NCBI RefSeq assembly: GCF_002531935.1
Contig: NZ_NWSV01000027.1
Coordinates: 1-64,000, forward strand
Length of the DNA: 64,000 nt
Source: Rhizobium chutanense
GTDB lineage: Bacteria > Pseudomonadota > Alphaproteobacteria > Rhizobiales > Rhizobiaceae
Reading direction: 5' to 3'
In this document: piece after piece, positions 60,911 through 64,000 of the stretch
Layout of the letters: the number at the start of each line of letters is the position of its first letter
Position numbering within the stretch: position 1 is the first letter of the stretch
Program-made: the position numbers and the translations under genes
Notes under the pieces: model-generated
The model's input: only the letters and a program-made list of their open reading frames with translations
Told to the model about the DNA's origin: nothing
Databases searched by the model: none

Positions 60911-61312
60911 CTACGTCTCCCAAGGGTTGATCAGCGATGCGCCCGTGTCGGCGAAGTCGCCGACATTGCGGGTGACGACGATCAAATCATGGACGATCGC
61001 GGTCGCGGCGATCAGCGCGTCGATATCGCCACGCGGCCGGATCGCAGCGATGCGGCCCCATTCCACGGCGATGTGATCGGTCACCGGCAGGATGCGGGCG
61101 CCATGATCATGACGCAGCTTGCGTAGCCATTCGCTGAGATGAGACGCGGCCTTCGGGTCAGAGCTCTGTTTGAGGGCGATGCCGCGCATGATCTCGCCAA
61201 GGGTCAGCGCGCTTAGGTGGAGGCTCAGCGGATCGACGGAGCGCAGCCAGGAAACCGCCTGAGGCGTGCCGCGTCGCGCCTCCGAGACAATATTGGTGTC
61301 GACCAGATACAT
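60911..61312 (-). CDS. vapC: PIN-domain toxin (VapC/FitB type)
   Basis: 133 residues. The four acidic PIN residues are visible: MYLVDTNIVSE (Asp5), LTLGEIMRGI (Glu), GDIDALIAATA (Asp) and VTRNVGDFADTG (Asp). The enzyme is a metal-dependent RNase. The start codon overlaps the antitoxin stop by one base (ATGA), as in coupled toxin-antitoxin pairs. FitB-type pairs are frequent in rhizobia. The gene lies downstream of its antitoxin, the usual order. Confidence 0.9.
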   Translation of the reverse strand: MYLVDTNIVSEARRGTPQAVSWLRSVDPLSLHLSALTLGEIMRGIALKQSSDPKAASHLSEWLRKLRHDHGARILPVTDHIAVEWGRIAAIRPRGDIDALIAATAIVHDLIVVTRNVGDFADTGASLINPWET

Positions 61313-61569
61313 CAGAAGCTCACGCCGCGGCTTGGCGTCTTGGCGCGCGCTTCGACCGCATCCGCGAGTTCGTCGTCCCAGGCGGGACCGCCGAGCAGGT
61401 CGTCGACCAGCGTCGGCCGACCGGCGCGCAGGGCATCGTAATCGCGGGAGGATAGCACGACAGCCGCGGGCTCGCCGCGCAGTGTGACCACCTGCGGCCC
61501 TTCCTCTCGCGCCTTCTGCACCACTTTCGAGAACTGGTTCTTGGCATCCTGCAATTGCCATTCCATCAC
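61312..61569 (-). CDS. Phd/YefM-family antitoxin
   Basis: 85 residues. The Phd-type N terminus is WQLQDAKNQFSKVVQKA, then VVTLRGEPAAVVLSSRDYDAL, both diagnostic. The disordered tail DDELADAVEARAKTPSRG is the toxin-binding part. It neutralises the PIN toxin downstream and represses the pair from the palindrome ahead of it. The pairing of a Phd antitoxin with a PIN toxin is known. Confidence 0.9.
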   Translation of the reverse strand: MMEWQLQDAKNQFSKVVQKAREEGPQVVTLRGEPAAVVLSSRDYDALRAGRPTLVDDLLGGPAWDDELADAVEARAKTPSRGVSF

Positions 61570-61577
61570 TTCGCTCC

Positions 61578-61596
61578 TAGCTAGACTGTCTAGCTA
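61578..61596. promoter_or_regulatory. operator of the Phd/PIN pair
   Basis: A perfect 9-bp inverted repeat TAGCTAGAC / GTCTAGCTA around one central T lies eight bases upstream of the antitoxin start codon and overlaps a TATATA stretch, fitting an autoregulatory operator at the promoter. Confidence 0.75.
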
Positions 61597-61724
61597 TATA
61601 TGGGCGGAATGCCGTCGCACGTCAATGGGAGCATGAGGAGCGGCTCTCAAGGACGCAGAAGAGGCGCTATCCCGGAACCGCTGCACACTTCCGGGCGACA
61701 TGCATTAAGATCATGCCTGAAAGA

Positions 61725-62084
61725 TCATGCCTGATGTCCAAACCGTTCGGCCAGCTTCTTCGGCGCCCGGAACAGCCAGGCGCCGATCAGCCGCAGCCGC
61801 AACTCCTCGTCGCCGATCATGGCGGCGCGCAGCGGCAGATGCGGCCAGCCGACATAGTGATCGGTCTGGAAGTAGATGTCGGGGGCCATCTCAAGCAGGT
61901 GATCCTTGTCGTCGAGCGAAATCGAAATGACGATCGTTTCGGCGTTCTTCACCGCGACAAAACTCTTGCCGCCGACCTTCAGCGCCGGATTGCCGTAGGA
62001 GGTGCTCTCCTCGACATCGATCAGGCCGGCTTCCACCGCCAGCCGTTTCAAACGCTCGAAGATCGCATCGACGTCGTCGGCCAT
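61725..62084 (-). CDS. MmcQ/YjbR-family protein
   Basis: 119 residues of the YjbR/MmcQ fold: ALKVGGKSFVAVKNAETI, then LLEMAPDIYFQTDHYVGW, with the terminal LIGAWLFRAPKKLAERF. The family has a double-wing DNA-binding-like fold; its job is unproven. It is a common conserved rhizobial gene, not part of an operon here. Confidence 0.85.
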   Translation of the reverse strand: MADDVDAIFERLKRLAVEAGLIDVEESTSYGNPALKVGGKSFVAVKNAETIVISISLDDKDHLLEMAPDIYFQTDHYVGWPHLPLRAAMIGDEELRLRLIGAWLFRAPKKLAERFGHQA

Positions 62085-62120
62085 ATCAGCCCTTTCTGCC
62101 AGGGCTAATCTAACATGTTT

Positions 62121-62315
62121 TCAGGCGCATTTCGCCAGCGTCGGCTTGGCCTGCGTGGGAAGGCCGGCCGGCATTCCGAGCGGCAGATCGGCGATCTCTC
62201 GCATCGACATGCGCGCGACTTCGGGATGCCGAAGCGGGTCGTCCTTCCAGGTCGGGGCAGTTTCTGCGCCTTCCAACGAACAGGCGTGTCTCAAGAAAAA
62301 CTTCAGCAACGACAT
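62121..62315 (-). CDS. small hypothetical protein divergent from LysR gene
   Basis: 64 residues, MSLLKFFLRHACSLEGAE, with LRHPEVARMSMREIADLPLG in the middle. The sequence is protein-like and the start is followed by steady G/C third positions, but no family is recognised. It is divergent from the LysR regulator, 112 bases away, which could control it. A modest GCGAGG site lies before the ATG. Confidence 0.5.
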   Translation of the reverse strand: MSLLKFFLRHACSLEGAETAPTWKDDPLRHPEVARMSMREIADLPLGMPAGLPTQAKPTLAKCA

Positions 62316-62427
62316 GGCGTGCCTCGCTTTGTCAAGCGGTGATGGATTACCACCGTATGCTGCAATGTCGCCTTCGCCAGGCGGATTTTCAATTGAGATT
62401 ACTACGGAACCGCTATAGAAAAACTAT

Positions 62428-63324
62428 ATGAAAAACCTGAACACGGTCCATCTCAACGGCCTGCGGGCGCTTGATGCCGTTGGTCGGCTCGGCTCGCTCC
62501 AGGCCGCCGCCGACGAGCTCGGCGTCTCGGTCGGCGCGGTCAGCCAGCAGGTCATCAAGGCCGAAGCCCAGCTCGGTCAGGTGATTTTCGAGCGCACGGC
62601 CAAGGGCATGATCGTCACCGAAGCCGGCCGGCCGGTGCTGCTGGCGCTGGAGGAGGGGTTCGCCCGGCTTTCGGCGGCGGTGTCGATCGCAAGCCGCAAG
62701 GACGATACCATTCTGACCATCTCGGTGGCGCCGGTTTTCGCCGCCCGTTGGCTGGTCTGCCGGCTCGATCGTTTTGCCGAGCGTCACCCCGATATCAAGC
62801 TGCGGCTGGATGCGACGACCAATCTCGTCAGCCCGGCGCTTTGCGATGTCGATATCGGCATCCGCGTCGGCTCCGGCAAATGGCCCGATGTGAAGGCCGA
62901 ATTGCTGCTGGAACAGGAGGTCTTTCCCGTCTGTTCGCCTGAGATGGCGGCGCAATTGCAAGAGCCCGCCGATATCCTGGCTTTGCCCGCCATCATCGAT
63001 GGCCATGCGATGTTCAGCTGGGAGGTCTGGATGCGCGAGGCCGGACTATCGGGCGCGACGCTGGCAACGCGCCACGTCTTCAACGATGCCTCGCTCTGCC
63101 TCGATGCGGCGATCGCCGGGCAGGGCGTCATGCTGGCCTGGCAGACGCTCGCCGCCTTTGCGCTTGCCGAAGGCCGGCTGGTCGCCCCCTTCGGCATCCG
63201 GGCGCGCACCGGCTTCGGTCATTATTTCGTCACCGCCGAAGCTGTGCGCGAGCCGAAGAAGGTCAAGGATTTCAAGGCCTGGATCCGCGAGGAAATGGCC
63301 GGCACCCTGGCCCTTTTCCCATGA
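62428..63324 (+). CDS. LysR-family transcriptional regulator (GcvA-like)
   Basis: 298 residues. The HTH is LNGLRALDAVGRLGSLQAAADELGV then SVGAVSQQVIKAEAQLG, as in GcvA/AmpR-type LysR proteins. The effector domain includes LTISVAPVFAARWLVCRL and DVDIGIRVGSGKWPDVK. It is divergent from a small gene and convergent with a glutathione transferase two bases away. It likely controls the small gene or the neighbouring transferase. Confidence 0.88.
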   Translation: MKNLNTVHLNGLRALDAVGRLGSLQAAADELGVSVGAVSQQVIKAEAQLGQVIFERTAKGMIVTEAGRPVLLALEEGFARLSAAVSIASRKDDTILTISVAPVFAARWLVCRLDRFAERHPDIKLRLDATTNLVSPALCDVDIGIRVGSGKWPDVKAELLLEQEVFPVCSPEMAAQLQEPADILALPAIIDGHAMFSWEVWMREAGLSGATLATRHVFNDASLCLDAAIAGQGVMLAWQTLAAFALAEGRLVAPFGIRARTGFGHYFVTAEAVREPKKVKDFKAWIREEMAGTLALFP

Positions 63325-63326
63325 TT

Positions 63327-63992
63327 TCACACCTCGATCGGCTCTTTGGCCCGCGTCGCCTGCATCGCCTTGTAGGCGGCACGCGACTGGCAGCGCTCGA
63401 TCCAGGCTTTGACATTCGGATGCGCCTGGAACAGCGCCTCTTCGCTCTGGGCGTAGCGCAGCACCTCGGCGAGGTTGAGATCGGCGACGGTGAAGCGGTC
63501 GCCGACGATCCATTGCCGGCCGGCCAGATGGCCTTCGAGAACCGCCAGCGGCCGGCGCAGCAAGCGGCAGGCGACGGCGATCGTCTCTTTGCCGGCATCG
63601 CTGTTTTCGAGCCCGTTATCATAGGTCAGCACGATCTTCACCGTCTGCGGCTCGACTTCCGCCGCCGCCCAGACCGTCCACATCGTCAGCAATCCGTCTT
63701 CTTCGACGGTTTTGCCGGAAAGCGGCCCGCCATGTTTGCGGGCGAGATAGAGATTGATCGCCAGCGACTCGTGCATGACGAGGTCGCCATCGCGTATGCT
63801 GGGGATTTGCGCCATCGGGTTGACGGCGATGAAATCAGGCGAGTGCGTGTTGAGCGGCGCCTGAGGCGCCAGCGGATCTTTAAGCCGTCTGGCCTGCAGC
63901 ACCGGCACCGACTGAAATTCGAGCCCGAGCTCCTCCGCCATCCAGTAGACGCGTGAGGCGCGCGATCGATAGACCCCGTAGATTGTCAGCAT
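63327..63992 (-). CDS. glutathione S-transferase-like protein
   Basis: 221 residues, complete, starting eight bases before the window's end. The N-terminal domain MLTIYGVYRSRASRVYW has a Ser-rich active-site turn, followed by NPMAQIPSIRDGDLVMHES (cis-proline and SNAIL/ES region). The C-terminal domain includes WIVGDRFTVADLNLAEVLRYA. The class is uncertain, perhaps of the zeta- or theta-like rhizobial type. It is convergent with the LysR gene. Confidence 0.88.
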   Translation of the reverse strand: MLTIYGVYRSRASRVYWMAEELGLEFQSVPVLQARRLKDPLAPQAPLNTHSPDFIAVNPMAQIPSIRDGDLVMHESLAINLYLARKHGGPLSGKTVEEDGLLTMWTVWAAAEVEPQTVKIVLTYDNGLENSDAGKETIAVACRLLRRPLAVLEGHLAGRQWIVGDRFTVADLNLAEVLRYAQSEEALFQAHPNVKAWIERCQSRAAYKAMQATRAKEPIEV

Positions 63993-64000
63993 GAACGTTT

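Overview
The window reads as chromosomal DNA of a fast-growing Rhizobium (R. etli / R. leguminosarum group). The inference rests on high GC with GC-rich third codon positions, several copies of a rhizobial intergenic mosaic-type repeat (two full ~140 bp copies at 7829-7968 and, inverted, 59983-60120), a Rhizobium-type L-asparaginase whose catalytic residues match R. etli ReAV with an offset of one, a DUF1515 protein, and cysHDN, betIBA and degP blocks arranged as in rhizobia. No rRNA, tRNA or CRISPR array was seen.

Positions 1 to about 32.4 kb are a large part of a tailed prophage with a P22/Sf6-like, podovirus-type gene order: spike base protein, small and large terminase, ~705-residue portal, scaffold-like protein, capsid, head/tail adaptors, GNAT acetyltransferase, S74-type protein, tail lysozyme with proline-rich repeats, and tail fibre. 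A glycan-modification island follows (16.9-26.3 kb): LbH acyltransferase, a divergent AT-rich polytopic GtrC-like protein, then an operon with an RffA/WecE-type sugar aminotransferase, methyltransferase, WbqC, a GtrB-like polyprenyl-phosphate glycosyltransferase, a TylF-type methyltransferase, an FAD oxidoreductase and a small SMR/ArnE-like flippase. It looks like a non-canonical seroconversion (gtr-like) cassette that makes and delivers its own amino sugar. Next come a duplicated holin/endolysin start flanking an O-acyltransferase gene, the working lysis genes (holin, GH24 endolysin, nested spanins), a virion protein with SGNH-like motifs, and small phage genes. No integrase or repressor lies in the window, so the left prophage end is outside it.

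From 32.5 to 34.1 kb is a junction zone with small ORFs, a terminator, a long palindrome and two extra 54-bp copies of the degP 3' end, each preserving the peptide with mostly synonymous changes. This is the signature of elements that integrate at a gene's 3' end and restore it, so the degP end is a candidate attachment site.

From 34.1 to 64 kb is chromosomal backbone: degP, a LacI regulator, a class A penicillin-binding protein with a BA14K-like tail, sulfate assimilation (cysN, cysD, cysH and a divergent Rrf2 regulator), a ClC transporter, a toxin-antitoxin zone (RelE/ParE type and HigBA), choline-to-betaine genes betA-betB-betI with a perfect BetI-type palindrome, an HdeD-like protein, an orphan ParD, an EAL-CBS-GGDEF signalling protein, a quinone oxidoreductase, an MFS transporter, asparaginase, a DeoR regulator divergent from a small DUF4406-like gene, two glutathione transferases, a Phd/PIN toxin-antitoxin pair, a YjbR-like protein and a LysR regulator. 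The HigBA module lies between two diverged copies of the betA 3' end, a second example of 3'-end-restoring insertion.
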